Origin: Agarilytica rhodophyticola
Lineage (GTDB): Bacteria > Pseudomonadota > Gammaproteobacteria > Pseudomonadales > Cellvibrionaceae
Length of the DNA stretch: 64,000 bases
NCBI RefSeq assembly: GCF_002157225.2
Contig: NZ_CP020038.1
Coordinates: 2,944,501 to 3,008,500, forward strand
Reading direction: 5' to 3'
In this document: positions 1 through 8,593 of the stretch, one piece after another
Layout of the letters: every line of letters begins with the position of its first letter
Numbering within the stretch: the stretch's first letter is position 1
Translations under genes and position numbers: made by a program
Notes under the pieces: model-generated
Told to the model about the DNA's origin: nothing
What the model saw: only the letters and a program-made list of their open reading frames with translations
Database searches by the model: none

Positions 1-1104
1 GCCAATATTTCCCGCTACATTGATGATGAAAAAATGTTAGTGATGATTCTGGAGAGAATTGATAATGCAGAACAGTTGATTGCTAAACGTGAAGAAGATG
101 AAGCTAAAAGAGTTCAGAATGAAAAAAATAAAAGATTAAATCTCAAGAAAGAGAAAGACAAACAAAAGCAAAATAGCGAAGCCTTTGATAAAGCCATGGC
201 GACCGTCAATAAGCAAGTATCTTGTCGCAGCAGTATGAATATGCGTGATATTGATATTGCCGTTTCGGAATTACGCAGGCTCGACCGCTCGCGTTACAAC
301 AAGGTGGAAGGTGAAATTGTTAACAGGCTGTCATCCTGTATTGCCAGAACCGGCCGTTCTTTCCCCGAGCGTGCACAAGAATTAAAAAAACGTGCGCTAC
401 GAATTTTTCCTAACAATGCCACCGTAGCCGGAATTAAAATTATTCCCAAAGACCCTTGCGACTTATCTCTGGCAGGTTTAGGCGCAAAAGGCAAACGGGC
501 GATTTGTCGCGATAGCTTAAAGAGTGAAGGCACCAATCTTGGCAGCGGACCTTCGATGGTGGTGGTGCCGGCAAAAGGCAGTATTAAAGCCTTTGCCATT
601 AGCAAATATGAAGTGACGGTGTATGCGGTGAATAAATTCTGCGCCAAAAGTAGCAAGTGTGAAGAGCGTACTGATTTGGACAGTAAAAACCCTCGTACCG
701 ATATCGACGCTAAAACCATTCGAGATTATCTCAGTTGGTTGAGCCGCACGAGCAAACATAAATATCGTCTACCCACCAAAGCTGAGTGGATTTATGCAGC
801 CAGATCCAATAGCTCAAAGCGAGACTCCAATCGAAATTGTCGTCTTGATTCACGTGGCATTAAAAAAGGTGGTGTCCTTATTAAAGCCACATCTGGCCAA
901 CAAAATGCCTGGGGTTTAGTTAATGCTTTAGGTAACGCTAGAGAATTAGTACGTGACGGTGGAGGCTATGCAGCGATGGGGGGCTCTTATGAAACGGCCA
1001 TGGAAGATTGTGTGGTAACTAAGAGCGAAAGCACTCAAGGAAAAGCGGATGCCTTAACCGGCTTTCGTATTTTACGAGAAATAGATAATACGAAAAAGAA
1101 CTGA
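1..1104 (+). CDS. SUMF1/FGE-sulfatase-like domain protein, 5' end outside window
   Basis: The frame is open from base 1, so the true start is probably upstream and the first ATG at 34 is internal. The N-terminal ~60 residues are rich in K/E/R and look like a coiled coil. A short Cys-containing middle region follows. From about residue 170 there is a degenerate formylglycine-generating-enzyme/SUMF1 fold: 'VVVPAKGSI', 'ISKYEVTV', 'YRLPTKAEWIYAAR', 'NALGNARELVRDG', 'GGSYE' and a final 'GFRILRE' are typical of these domains. Catalytic formylglycine formation is unlikely to be provable from this; many such domains in envelope operons appear non-catalytic. The stop overlaps the next ATG by one base, so it is co-translated with the genes that follow. 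In related gammaproteobacterial loci an FGE-like protein, often fused to other domains, precedes an ExbB/ExbD/AgmX set. Family certain, role inferred. Confidence 0.8.
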   Translation, partial: ANISRYIDDEKMLVMILERIDNAEQLIAKREEDEAKRVQNEKNKRLNLKKEKDKQKQNSEAFDKAMATVNKQVSCRSSMNMRDIDIAVSELRRLDRSRYNKVEGEIVNRLSSCIARTGRSFPERAQELKKRALRIFPNNATVAGIKIIPKDPCDLSLAGLGAKGKRAICRDSLKSEGTNLGSGPSMVVVPAKGSIKAFAISKYEVTVYAVNKFCAKSSKCEERTDLDSKNPRTDIDAKTIRDYLSWLSRTSKHKYRLPTKAEWIYAARSNSSKRDSNRNCRLDSRGIKKGGVLIKATSGQQNAWGLVNALGNARELVRDGGGYAAMGGSYETAMEDCVVTKSESTQGKADALTGFRILREIDNTKKN

Positions 1105-1409
1105 TGAACCAAAATAAAAGCTTCTCTGCAATACTGCAGGAACTCACCAATAACTACTACAATCATCGGATCAGTTTTTCTGAGTACCGTCTGCAGCGAC
1201 GTCAGGTACTTGACTCTATCGACCAAGGCTATAATGCTGTTTCGCCAACAGCGGCCAATATGAGTGACCAGTTGAAAAATAATCACGACTCACGAGATAA
1301 TAAGGACAGGCCCGAAGGGCTTAGACTGTTAGGCAATACTGCGACCTTTTCGACGCAAGAGATTCAAGAAATAAGAAATGCGACGAAAGATAAAACCAGA
1401 CCGAGATAA
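1104..1409 (+). CDS. small conserved operon protein, function unknown
   Basis: A 101-residue soluble protein with no signal peptide or membrane segment. Residues ~5-45 ('ILQELTNNYYNHRISFSEYR', then 'RRQVLDSIDQGYN') form a helical, SHOCT-like pattern, in which a short tail carries E-Y-x-x-x-R-x-x-LD. The rest is polar and probably disordered. Its ATG overlaps the upstream TGA by one base, which is strong evidence that it is translated with the FGE-like gene. About 150 bases separate it from the ExbB-like gene. I do not recognise a named family; the position suggests an accessory role in the same envelope machine. Confidence 0.65.
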   Translation: MNQNKSFSAILQELTNNYYNHRISFSEYRLQRRQVLDSIDQGYNAVSPTAANMSDQLKNNHDSRDNKDRPEGLRLLGNTATFSTQEIQEIRNATKDKTRPR

Positions 1410-1560
1410 TATAAATATATTATCTGGTAGTAAAAAAAGAACTAAAAAAACAAGCACAAACAAAAGCAAGCGCGCTGCGCATTATTTTGATAATCTACAA
1501 CACATTATTTAAGACAAGTATTGATACAGCGTGAGGCTGTATAAAGACGAGGCAATACAT

Positions 1561-2178
1561 ATGGATTTAATTCAATTTTTCCAATCCGGCGGACCTTTTA
1601 TGTACGCTATTTTAGTGGTAATGGGATTGGGACTGGCGATCGCCATAGAGCGCTTTTTGTATATCGTCTCAGTCCAAGGGAAAACCAATAAAATATGGAA
1701 AAATTTAACCCCAATGTTACAGGCCAATGATTTTGAACGCGCTTATGAGTCTGTGCAAAAAGTTAAATCGCCTCTAGCAACCGTGTTGCAATATGGTTTT
1801 GCTCGTCATAAAGCAAAAGCGAAGCGAGATCTGGTCGATGCGGCAATGGAAGAGGGCATTATGGAAGTTACCCCGCAACTAGAAGAGCGTACTCACTATT
1901 TGGCGACCCTGGCAAATATTGCAACCTTGCTTGGCCTGTTAGGTACGATTATTGGTCTTATCCAAGCTTTTACCGCTGTTGCCTCGGCAGACCCTGCTGA
2001 AAAAGCCGACTTATTGTCTGCCAGTATTTCGGTGGCCATGAATACCACGGCCTTTGGTTTGACTGCGGCTATCCCACTTATTCTTATCCATTCCTACTTA
2101 GCCACGCGGACCACCCGCTTAGTGGATAATCTTGAAATGGCAGCGGTGAAATGCCTTAACCTGATTTGCGACGAGTAA
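1561..2178 (+). CDS. MotA/TolQ/ExbB proton channel family protein
   Basis: Membrane stator subunit that, with ExbD-type partners, uses the proton gradient to drive an envelope process. The start is taken at ATG 1561 because a GACGAGG element lies 8 bases upstream; an earlier in-frame GTG at 1531 adds only a poor leader. Helix 1 spans about residues 15-37, after 'FQSGGPFMY'. The family signature 'LATLANIATLLGLLGTIIGL' forms helix 2 (about residues 115-140), and 'ISVAMNTTAFGLTAAIPLIL' forms helix 3. These contain the Gly/Ala-rich packing and Thr residues that line the channel in ExbB/TolQ. At 205 residues it is of normal TolQ size. Two ExbD genes and a TonB-like gene follow with almost no gaps. 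Confidence 0.93.
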   Translation: MDLIQFFQSGGPFMYAILVVMGLGLAIAIERFLYIVSVQGKTNKIWKNLTPMLQANDFERAYESVQKVKSPLATVLQYGFARHKAKAKRDLVDAAMEEGIMEVTPQLEERTHYLATLANIATLLGLLGTIIGLIQAFTAVASADPAEKADLLSASISVAMNTTAFGLTAAIPLILIHSYLATRTTRLVDNLEMAAVKCLNLICDE

Positions 2179-2187
2179 GTAGTATTT

Positions 2188-2757
2188 ATGAAGCTTGGTC
2201 GTAAGCGCAAACGTATGGAGACGACGGTAGAACTTAATATCACCGCTTTTATGAATCTTATGGTGATACTGGTTCCTTTCCTGTTAATTACTGCGGTGTT
2301 TTCACGCATGACAGTGCTTGAATTAAATTTGCCAGCACTCGACGCAAAAGCAGAAGAAAAAGAAAACCCCAAAGTCGATTTGCAACTGCAAGTATTAATT
2401 ACCAAAGATACTTTGATTGTCCAGGATCCTAATGTTGGCCCATTTAAAACCATTGCACGCAATGATAACGGTGCTCCCTTTGACGATATTCAACGCAAAG
2501 TATGGAAGCCCTTTGGCGAGATTTTATTAACGTTAAAAACCCGTTTTCCAGAAAAACAGAATATTGCTTTGCTGATGGATCGCGGTGTCAGTTATAAAAC
2601 TATGATTGCGGTAATGGATCGTGTGCGCAGTATCGATGTGGTGCAAGCAGCAAGTTTGGAAACTGTGGTTCTGTTCCCTCAAGTGTCCATTGGTGATATT
2701 CCTCAATTTGAAGAAGCTGTCGATGAGCAAAGTAGCGATCAAGGAGGCGGCCAATGA
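2188..2757 (+). CDS. ExbD/TolR-type biopolymer transport protein 1
   Basis: ExbD/TolR-family partner of the ExbB-like channel. There is one N-terminal membrane helix (about residues 22-42, 'LMVILVPFLLITAVFS') after a basic cytoplasmic tail, then a periplasmic domain ending in 'VLFPQVSIGD'. The segment 'ELNITAFMNLMVILVPFLL' has Asn/Thr where classical ExbD has the channel Asp (D25 in E. coli ExbD), so this subunit appears to lack the usual proton-carrying aspartate. At 189 residues it is longer than E. coli ExbD (141) because of an insertion in the periplasmic part. The last four bases overlap the next ATG (ATGA), indicating coupled translation. Confidence 0.9.
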   Translation: MKLGRKRKRMETTVELNITAFMNLMVILVPFLLITAVFSRMTVLELNLPALDAKAEEKENPKVDLQLQVLITKDTLIVQDPNVGPFKTIARNDNGAPFDDIQRKVWKPFGEILLTLKTRFPEKQNIALLMDRGVSYKTMIAVMDRVRSIDVVQAASLETVVLFPQVSIGDIPQFEEAVDEQSSDQGGGQ

Positions 2758-3254
2758 AAGAGCAGTCTCGGCGTGTCCGTCGTATGGAGCGGCACCATAA
2801 GCTAGCAAAGCAATCGCCGTTAAACCTCGTGTCTCTGATGGATATTTTCACTATTTTAGTGTTTTTTTTATTGGTGAATTCTTCTAATACACAGCAGTTG
2901 CCGAGCAATAAAGATTTAACCTTGCCGACATCTATTGCCAAAAAAGCACCAGCTGAAACCTTAGTCATTGCTATTACTAAAACCAATATTTTAGTGCAAG
3001 GTAGAAAGGTGGCGGATCTTTCGGCCTTAGCTGATAACGGCCAAGACGATATTCCCGCATTGAAAACGGAGTTGGATTTTCTCTCGGCAAATTCATTGCA
3101 GGGCAATGAAAGCGGTGCAGGGAGAAATATTACAATCATGGGAGATGAAAACACCTCCTACGATATTGTGCGAAAAATTCTTACCACTTGTCAGCAAGCC
3201 AATTACACCAATATTGCCTTTGCTGCCACGCAAGTGGTAAATAAAGTTAACTAA
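2754..3254 (+). CDS. ExbD/TolR-type biopolymer transport protein 2
   Basis: Second ExbD-family subunit, 166 residues. The helix at about residues 28-48 begins 'LVSLMDIFTILVFFLLVNSS' and keeps the conserved Asp (the 'LMDIF' aspartate) expected to carry protons. It is therefore probably the functional proton subunit, and its upstream sister the variant one. The periplasmic domain ends in 'FAATQVVNKVN'. An AAGGAGGC ribosome site lies inside the end of the upstream gene, just before the overlapping ATG. Two ExbD types next to one ExbB and an AgmX-type protein recall the multi-ExbD sets described for gliding and envelope machines in deltaproteobacteria. That functional parallel is inference. Confidence 0.92.
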   Translation: MKEQSRRVRRMERHHKLAKQSPLNLVSLMDIFTILVFFLLVNSSNTQQLPSNKDLTLPTSIAKKAPAETLVIAITKTNILVQGRKVADLSALADNGQDDIPALKTELDFLSANSLQGNESGAGRNITIMGDENTSYDIVRKILTTCQQANYTNIAFAATQVVNKVN

Positions 3255-3268
3255 TTGTTTATAACACC

Positions 3269-4252
3269 ATGACGGCACGCCACTTACGCAACTACAGCAC
3301 TCTCGCGCTGAGCTGGGCTCCCGACAGCCAACCGCAGGAAACGCGAGTATTTTACGCAATTATCGCCATTGTCATGGCGATAATGCTCGTGATTGCTGTT
3401 GTGGTGACATCTATCGATGTACCGCCAAAGGAGCGCGTTGCGCGTCAAGCGGTGCCAGAACGTGTAGCGCAATTTATTAATCAGCAACAAAAACCTGAAC
3501 CACCTAAACCTACGGTCGCGCCCACACCGGTGCCAACGCCAATACCTACGCCTAAACCCAAGGTGGTCAGACGCACGGAAACCGAAGCTGAGAAAAAGAA
3601 GCCTCTAACCGAAGTTGAAAAACAAGCGCGTGATAAAGCGCAAAAAAGCGGTTTACTAGCCTTGAGCGCTGAAATTGCCGACCTTATCGACACCACAGAC
3701 GTCAGTGCTAATGTAGGCGCTAAGGTAAAAAAATCCTCCAAAAGCGCCCAACAAGTGGCGGCTTTGGATACCAGTGCCTTGACCAAAACTGCTGGCCAAG
3801 GCAGCGGTGGTGTGAATACTTCAGACTATGTCGGTGGTGTCAGTTCCACCCAACTTTCTCAGCGTGAAATTGCTTTAGTCAATGCCTCGTTATTGAAAGG
3901 CGATACTGTTGAAGGTAGTGCATCTGCAAGTGCAGCTGAGCGGGGCAAAGAGCGTTCCGGCAATGTTCGCTCTGAAGAGGAAGTGACCATGGTGTTCGAC
4001 CAAAATAAAGGCCCCTTATACTCCATATACAACCGTGAGCGGCGCAAAAAGCCTGGGCTGAAAGGGAAAATTGTATTGGAAATTACCATCGCACCCAATG
4101 GTTCTGTCACAGCGGTGAAAATTACCTCTAGTGAACTCAATGACCCGAAACTTGAAAAGCGCTTAGTTGCGCGCATTAAGAATTTCAAGTTTACAGCAAA
4201 AGAAGTGGAGACAGTGACGGTGACTTTCCCAATAGAGTTTTTACCGTCATAG
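3269..4252 (+). CDS. AgmX/PglI C-terminal domain protein (TonB-like)
   Basis: TonB-like energy transducer, 327 residues. A single membrane anchor spans about residues 28-48 ('YAIIAIVMAIMLVIAVVV'). A Pro-rich stretch at about 72-98 (PxPxPTP) is able to cross the periplasm, and a charged linker follows. The C-terminal ~95 residues are an AgmX/PglI domain: 'EEEVTMVFDQNKGPLYSIYN' is the signature, followed by 'KGKIVLEITIAPNGSV', 'SSELNDPKLEKRLVARI' and a final 'TFPIEFLPS'. This domain is named after proteins of adventurous gliding motility in myxobacteria but is common in gammaproteobacterial ExbB/ExbD operons of unknown role. The gene lies 14 bases after ExbD 2 and ends the operon, 16 bases before a convergent regulator. 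Confidence 0.9.
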   Translation: MTARHLRNYSTLALSWAPDSQPQETRVFYAIIAIVMAIMLVIAVVVTSIDVPPKERVARQAVPERVAQFINQQQKPEPPKPTVAPTPVPTPIPTPKPKVVRRTETEAEKKKPLTEVEKQARDKAQKSGLLALSAEIADLIDTTDVSANVGAKVKKSSKSAQQVAALDTSALTKTAGQGSGGVNTSDYVGGVSSTQLSQREIALVNASLLKGDTVEGSASASAAERGKERSGNVRSEEEVTMVFDQNKGPLYSIYNRERRKKPGLKGKIVLEITIAPNGSVTAVKITSSELNDPKLEKRLVARIKNFKFTAKEVETVTVTFPIEFLPS

Positions 4253-4268
4253 AGTGTGCTAGTAGGCT

Positions 4269-4730
4269 TTATATCTTGCCTTTAACATAAACATTATAGA
4301 GTTTGCGAAAATGGTTGGGTGGCAGCCCCGTCCAACGTTTGAATGCGTTGATTAATCCCGTTCTATCTTTAAAATCCAACATCGGGAAAATATCTTCCAC
4401 TCGTTTACCTTCCAATAAGTATTCAATGGCGTAGTGTTTTCTAACAAGGTCGCGCAGGTTAGAAAAATTAGTGCCTTCTTGGCTTAAGTGGCTTTGTAAG
4501 GTTCTCGTGGGAATATCCAGCTCTTGGGCAATATCAGCAATTTCCAGGGGCGATTTGCCAAGGCGCATCTGTAGCGACATCATCACGCGGTTTGTCCAGC
4601 CAAAAAAAGTAGGCAGACGGGCAAGTTCAATATGATACGTAATAATCCTTTGGTAGTGTTTTTCTATTTCCTTAATATCAGTACTTTTTAAATCGAATGT
4701 CTGGTCGGAAAATTTACCGGAATCCGACAT
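4269..4730 (-). CDS. AraC-type helix-turn-helix regulator lacking an effector domain
   Basis: A 153-residue protein whose C-terminal ~100 residues are an AraC/XylS DNA-binding domain. The first helix-turn-helix is around 'SPLEIADIAQELDIPTRTLQ', and the second ends in the family-typical 'LINAFKRWTGLPPNHFRKLY'. The N-terminal ~50 residues are too short for the usual arabinose-binding or other sensor domain, so this is a stand-alone DNA-binding unit or a shortened gene. It converges on the AgmX-type gene with 16 bases between the stops. What it regulates cannot be told from the sequence. The family call is secure. Confidence 0.85.
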   Translation of the reverse strand: MSDSGKFSDQTFDLKSTDIKEIEKHYQRIITYHIELARLPTFFGWTNRVMMSLQMRLGKSPLEIADIAQELDIPTRTLQSHLSQEGTNFSNLRDLVRKHYAIEYLLEGKRVEDIFPMLDFKDRTGLINAFKRWTGLPPNHFRKLYNVYVKGKI

Positions 4731-5424
4731 ATTACAAGATCCTTATTTGAGTGTATTGTGAGTTTGTTATTATTGTCTTGCTTACAATATATCGCTGTTT
4801 TTAGCCGGTGTTATTAACTTCCGGCTGTATTCAGCTATATCCAAATCTAATCCTTGCTGAGCCAGAATCAGTAGAGTGCCATTATATACCTTTTAAGGAA
4901 AAATTGATAAAAATGAAAAGTACTTCATTCAGCTTTGTATTCCAACTTTATTATGACAACCAAGCCCTGCAACAAAATGAACAAATGGGGATTTTGTTAA
5001 GGGTTATTATTCTCCGTGGACGAATGCCATAAGAGTCAACAATTTTGAATCCGTGTGGCGGTTGGGCGTAAAAAGCGACCTCATAAACATAAAGTTGATA
5101 AGGTTTTTTAAGGTGCCACAATAGGGAGGAATGCGGTTTTTTGTCCATATTTTTTCAACTATTTGAAGTCCATATCATAGAACTTAGCAACACTTTTTGA
5201 GAGAATCACAAGATCCAACACTGGGACACTAATTCGATAAACAAGATAAACAATATAAATAAGACTACAGACGAAATAAGAACATAAATTAACAATGTAA
5301 CTAAGAACACACGATAAGTAATACGACATCGCCGATAACAGACATTAGATTCTGCTAGGCAATAGATAATTATTACTATCCAACGATATCCCTTACACAC
5401 TTTCCAACATGGAGTTATTCACAG
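4731..5424. other. gene-poor AT-rich spacer
   Basis: About 690 bases upstream of both the AraC-type gene (minus) and the lipoprotein gene (plus), so it should hold both promoters. Short open frames on each strand (about 60-75 codons) have no ribosome sites, odd composition and no family look, and are not called. GGAG lies 10 bases before the lipoprotein ATG at 5425. No clear terminator or RNA structure was seen. Confidence 0.4.
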
Positions 5425-7350
5425 ATGGTATGTGATCTCAAATCATTGCGCTCAATTTGTATCCTCACCTCCGCGTCTTTTATTATTGCTGCCTGCGGTG
5501 GCAGCGGAGGCGGCGGCTCCCCGACACCAACGCCCGTGCCACCTGATACCACTCCCAATACCTTCACCCTGACGCCATCGGGCGGTGCGGAAATAAGTAC
5601 TGTTATTACATCAGATGCCATTACAGTAGCAGGTATAAACGCGGCGACGGCCATTAGTGTTGCCGGCGGGGAATACTCGATTAATTCAGGCACATTTACC
5701 GCAGCAGCAGGCACCGTCACCAATGGTCAAATGGTGCAAGTGCGTGGCACCTCATCGGACATGTTTGATCAAACCGCCACCGTACGACTCACCATTGGCG
5801 GCGTTAGTGGCGATTTTGTGATCACCACGCGTATGCTCGACACCACACCCGACGCCTTTACCTTTACCGCCGCCACTGGTGCTGCACTATCTGCCGTGGT
5901 TACGTCCAATGCCATTACCGTTGCCGGCATTGACAATAGCGCCCCGATCTCCATTACCGATGGCGAATACAGCATAGACAGCGGCACCTTTACCACTAGC
6001 GCCGGTACGGTAGATGATGGCCAAAGTGTACAAGTAAGACGCACCTCCTCAAGCACCGTCTCCACAGATGTTAGCACTACACTGGATATTGGTGGTGTCA
6101 CCAGCACCTTTACCATCACCACCCTCGCTGATGGCACCGACCCACAAGCCACCATCGCCTTTCCGCCGCCAGTTTCTATGACAGAAGGCACAACGGTGAA
6201 TATTCGCGGCACCGCAAGCGATGATACCAGTGGTGTAAGTTCCGTCATGGTCAATGGTGTGGCAGCAACCGCAACCGGCCCCAACGGTACTTTTGACACC
6301 TGGGAAATTGAAAACCTGCCCCTAACGGCTGATAGCGACAACACCCTCAATGTAGTGGTAAGCGATGCAGCCGGCAATAGCACTACCACATCAGTCATGG
6401 TAAAAAGCGATACGGCAATGGGAGATTTTCCTGATAGTAATAATCCGCTGTCTTTTCCTTCAGGTATTGCATTTGACTCTGCTAGGAACCTAATTTATAT
6501 CAGTGATCGTGATTTAAAGGCGATATTTTCTGTTAATCTAATGACAGGGGTACGTGAGATATTATCTGATAACATGACCCAGAATATTTCGACACCTCTC
6601 GATTTACCTGAGGGATTGTTAATCGATGAAACCAACGAAATCCTATGGGTAAGTGATGCGTTAGCTGGAACTATTTTTGAGGTAAGGTTGAATGGTGGTC
6701 TGCGAGAAGTTAAATCCAGTAGCACTGTACCTGATAGTATTTTACCTTTTAGTGCGCCACGTGAAATGATTCTTGATCCAAATGATGCCAGTAGGTTATT
6801 AGTTTCAGATCAAAATTTTGGCATTACAACTATGAATATAGCGGGTGGTGGTAGAACAGTATTCTCAAGCCAAAGACCTGATCGTGGGCCTGTACCAAGT
6901 ACAGATACCTCAAATAGAATTCTAAATGCACGTGGAATAGTATTTGATGATGCAGATAATCGCCTATTTCTTGTAGATAGTCAGCTCCTTCTCATTTATA
7001 GCCTTGATCCTTTAACCGGCGCACGTACAATATTTAGTGATGCCATGACTCCAGCTTTTGATGATCCTAGAACATTGGTAATAGACAGGGAAAGAAATCG
7101 CCTATTAGTTAATAACGATGGTGCTATTGATGGCTTAATTGAGGTAGATCTTGATACAGGAACACGTTTAATTTTTTCAGACTCTACGACACCTGATAAT
7201 GTAAATGCCTTTAGTCAACCAGAAGAAATTCACTACGATGATAGTCTAGGTTATGCCTTTGTTGTTGATAGAATTCTAGATGCAGTACTAGCGGTAGATA
7301 TTGTTTCTGGCGAACGTGTTTTTATCTCTCGTGGCGATAGTGTAGATTAA
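5425..7350 (+). CDS. secreted lipoprotein with tandem beta repeats, Ig-like domain and NHL-type propeller
   Basis: Predicted surface or periplasmic lipoprotein, 641 residues. A signal peptide ends in the lipobox 'IIAAC' with acylated Cys24, followed by a Gly/Ser/Pro linker. Two ~90-residue repeats follow (about 44-136 and 141-233). They share the pattern 'AITVAGI...ISI..GEYSI.SGTF....GTV..GQ.VQVR' and end in 'FVITT/FTITT'. An Ig-like bacterial surface domain lies at about 239-328 ('VNIRGTASDDTSGVSSVMVN'). From about residue 345 there are six blades of ~45 residues, each of the form 'P.GI.FD...N.IY.SD....I..V....G.R.I.S', typical of NHL/SMP-30-like propellers. DNA before about 6420 is visibly GC-richer than the propeller half, which suggests a fusion of two histories. 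No catalytic residues identified; a binding or scaffold role is a guess. Confidence 0.8.
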   Translation: MVCDLKSLRSICILTSASFIIAACGGSGGGGSPTPTPVPPDTTPNTFTLTPSGGAEISTVITSDAITVAGINAATAISVAGGEYSINSGTFTAAAGTVTNGQMVQVRGTSSDMFDQTATVRLTIGGVSGDFVITTRMLDTTPDAFTFTAATGAALSAVVTSNAITVAGIDNSAPISITDGEYSIDSGTFTTSAGTVDDGQSVQVRRTSSSTVSTDVSTTLDIGGVTSTFTITTLADGTDPQATIAFPPPVSMTEGTTVNIRGTASDDTSGVSSVMVNGVAATATGPNGTFDTWEIENLPLTADSDNTLNVVVSDAAGNSTTTSVMVKSDTAMGDFPDSNNPLSFPSGIAFDSARNLIYISDRDLKAIFSVNLMTGVREILSDNMTQNISTPLDLPEGLLIDETNEILWVSDALAGTIFEVRLNGGLREVKSSSTVPDSILPFSAPREMILDPNDASRLLVSDQNFGITTMNIAGGGRTVFSSQRPDRGPVPSTDTSNRILNARGIVFDDADNRLFLVDSQLLLIYSLDPLTGARTIFSDAMTPAFDDPRTLVIDRERNRLLVNNDGAIDGLIEVDLDTGTRLIFSDSTTPDNVNAFSQPEEIHYDDSLGYAFVVDRILDAVLAVDIVSGERVFISRGDSVD

Positions 7351-7717
7351 TTTAGTATTAATGTGTTAAGTAAATGGCGGAGTATCTGTGAGTAATACAC
7401 TTCGTCATTTATTGTCATAATAAAAAGCTTTCAGCCATGTTTTGCGACTAGTTATATACTTCAAACAATTAAAGTGCTAAGACTCTTCCTATAAGGATTT
7501 TATAAACGTGCAATTGGAACTGTGCCTCCTACTTTTACCTAAAACCTCCTGCACTAAAGAGAAAACCTTATATTAAGACTTAAGAAAATTAGTATTAACT
7601 GAATTGGCTTTAATCTTAAACAGTGTCTTCTTGCAAATGTTTATAAGTGGAAATTTTTTTTTCAGCTTTTTATATTTGTAAATTTAGTATCGTAATATTA
7701 ATAAGGTTTTAATTTTT
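7351..7717. other. AT-rich spacer
   Basis: About 370 strongly AT-rich bases with no open frame worth calling. It presumably carries the end of the lipoprotein transcript and the promoter of the paralogue gene at 7718. No clear hairpin terminator was seen. Confidence 0.35.
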
Positions 7718-7845
7718 ATGTCCTTAATAAAGCGCTTATTGGCTTCAAGTAAGCACCCTTATATAGAAGGCTTAGATAATCCAGACTATTTAGAAACAAA
7801 TTTATCTGGCAATAGCTTTAGTATATCGGTGCCTTGTCATAGTAG
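7718..7845 (+). repeat. direct repeat with 9094-9221
   Basis: The first ~128 bases of the two paralogous genes differ at about five positions, including very few synonymous changes, whereas the rest of the genes differs at many more. A second block (around 7876-7918 and 9252-9294) is again essentially identical. The pattern points to recent duplication with patchy gene conversion. Confidence 0.8.
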
Positions 7846-8593
7846 TGATAGACGTGAAGTTAAAATGCTACCCAATATTAATATTTATGACACTACGGCT
7901 TATGCAGATTTAACAAAAGCCAGAACAATCGAGTATTGCAAAGAACAATTTGACTATTTAACGGTGTTACAGCGTAGCTCAACGGTATATGGCGTACTGT
8001 GGCGTGATACCTATTTGTGTACAATTGGTTGCTTAATATTTGTAATGGATACGGCGCCTTTGGGCAATAATATCTCGTGTTTTGCGCCAGAACAGTTTGA
8101 GGCCATTATGCTGCATGATACCTACCATGCGATTGGCCCAGGTAGTGGAGCCAATCAATATATTACTCCGCTTAATTGGAAAGTACGTACCATTAATGGC
8201 GTACAATGGATAGCCTATGAGGCTCATCCGGATCGGGAAATGTACAAGAATTCGGGGCATATTGGTGGAGGTAGGGGCTTACGAAGGTATCTTTTTACCC
8301 CTTTAGACGATACCAAATATCTTACCGTTAATTTTACTTCTTTTGGCTATTCTCCCAAAGAATATTGCTTTCCTTTTTTGCGGAGTGTAATGGACTCTGT
8401 TACAAATACTTTAAATTTAACGCTAACGGATTCCTTACAACAACGTCAACAGCAAGTTTTGGAAATATGTAAGCAAAAAAAATATTCCGAAACACGAGAT
8501 CCTGAACCTTGGGTCTACCATAAATTGGATTCTAGATATAATATTCTTAAGCGAGGATCGCCACCGCCAGTTATTCCTTCAATGGATTTATAG
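7718..8593 (+). CDS. uncharacterised protein, tandem paralogue A
   Basis: A 291-residue soluble protein without signal peptide or membrane helix; I do not recognise the family. It is paralogous over its full length to the gene at 9094. Shared landmarks are 'MSLIKRLLASSKHPYIEGLD', 'INIYDTTAYADLTK', 'SCFAPEQFEAI', 'LHDTYHA.GPG', 'YSPKEYCFPFLR' and a C-terminal 'RDPEPWVYHKLDS...ILKRG'. The conserved His-Asp-Thr-Tyr-His cluster could be catalytic or metal-binding, but this is speculation. The two genes are nearly identical in their first ~128 bases and diverged later. The sister gene is directly followed by a toxin-like membrane protein, so members of this family may be adaptors, chaperones or immunity-type partners. 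No cognate partner gene follows this copy. Confidence 0.7.
   Translation: MSLIKRLLASSKHPYIEGLDNPDYLETNLSGNSFSISVPCHSSDRREVKMLPNINIYDTTAYADLTKARTIEYCKEQFDYLTVLQRSSTVYGVLWRDTYLCTIGCLIFVMDTAPLGNNISCFAPEQFEAIMLHDTYHAIGPGSGANQYITPLNWKVRTINGVQWIAYEAHPDREMYKNSGHIGGGRGLRRYLFTPLDDTKYLTVNFTSFGYSPKEYCFPFLRSVMDSVTNTLNLTLTDSLQQRQQQVLEICKQKKYSETRDPEPWVYHKLDSRYNILKRGSPPPVIPSMDL

Noticed and set aside
4808-5032. 74-codon plus-strand frame downstream of the AraC-type gene
   Set aside because: No ribosome site, no domain look, composition like the spacer around it.
5206-5400. 64-codon minus-strand frame rich in Ile/Tyr/Leu
   Set aside because: Hydrophobic by AT-richness; no start signal and no plausible family.
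5769-6398. 209-codon minus-strand frame opposite the lipoprotein gene
   Set aside because: Antisense shadow of the Thr/Val-rich repeats; the plus frame has signal peptide, lipobox and repeats.
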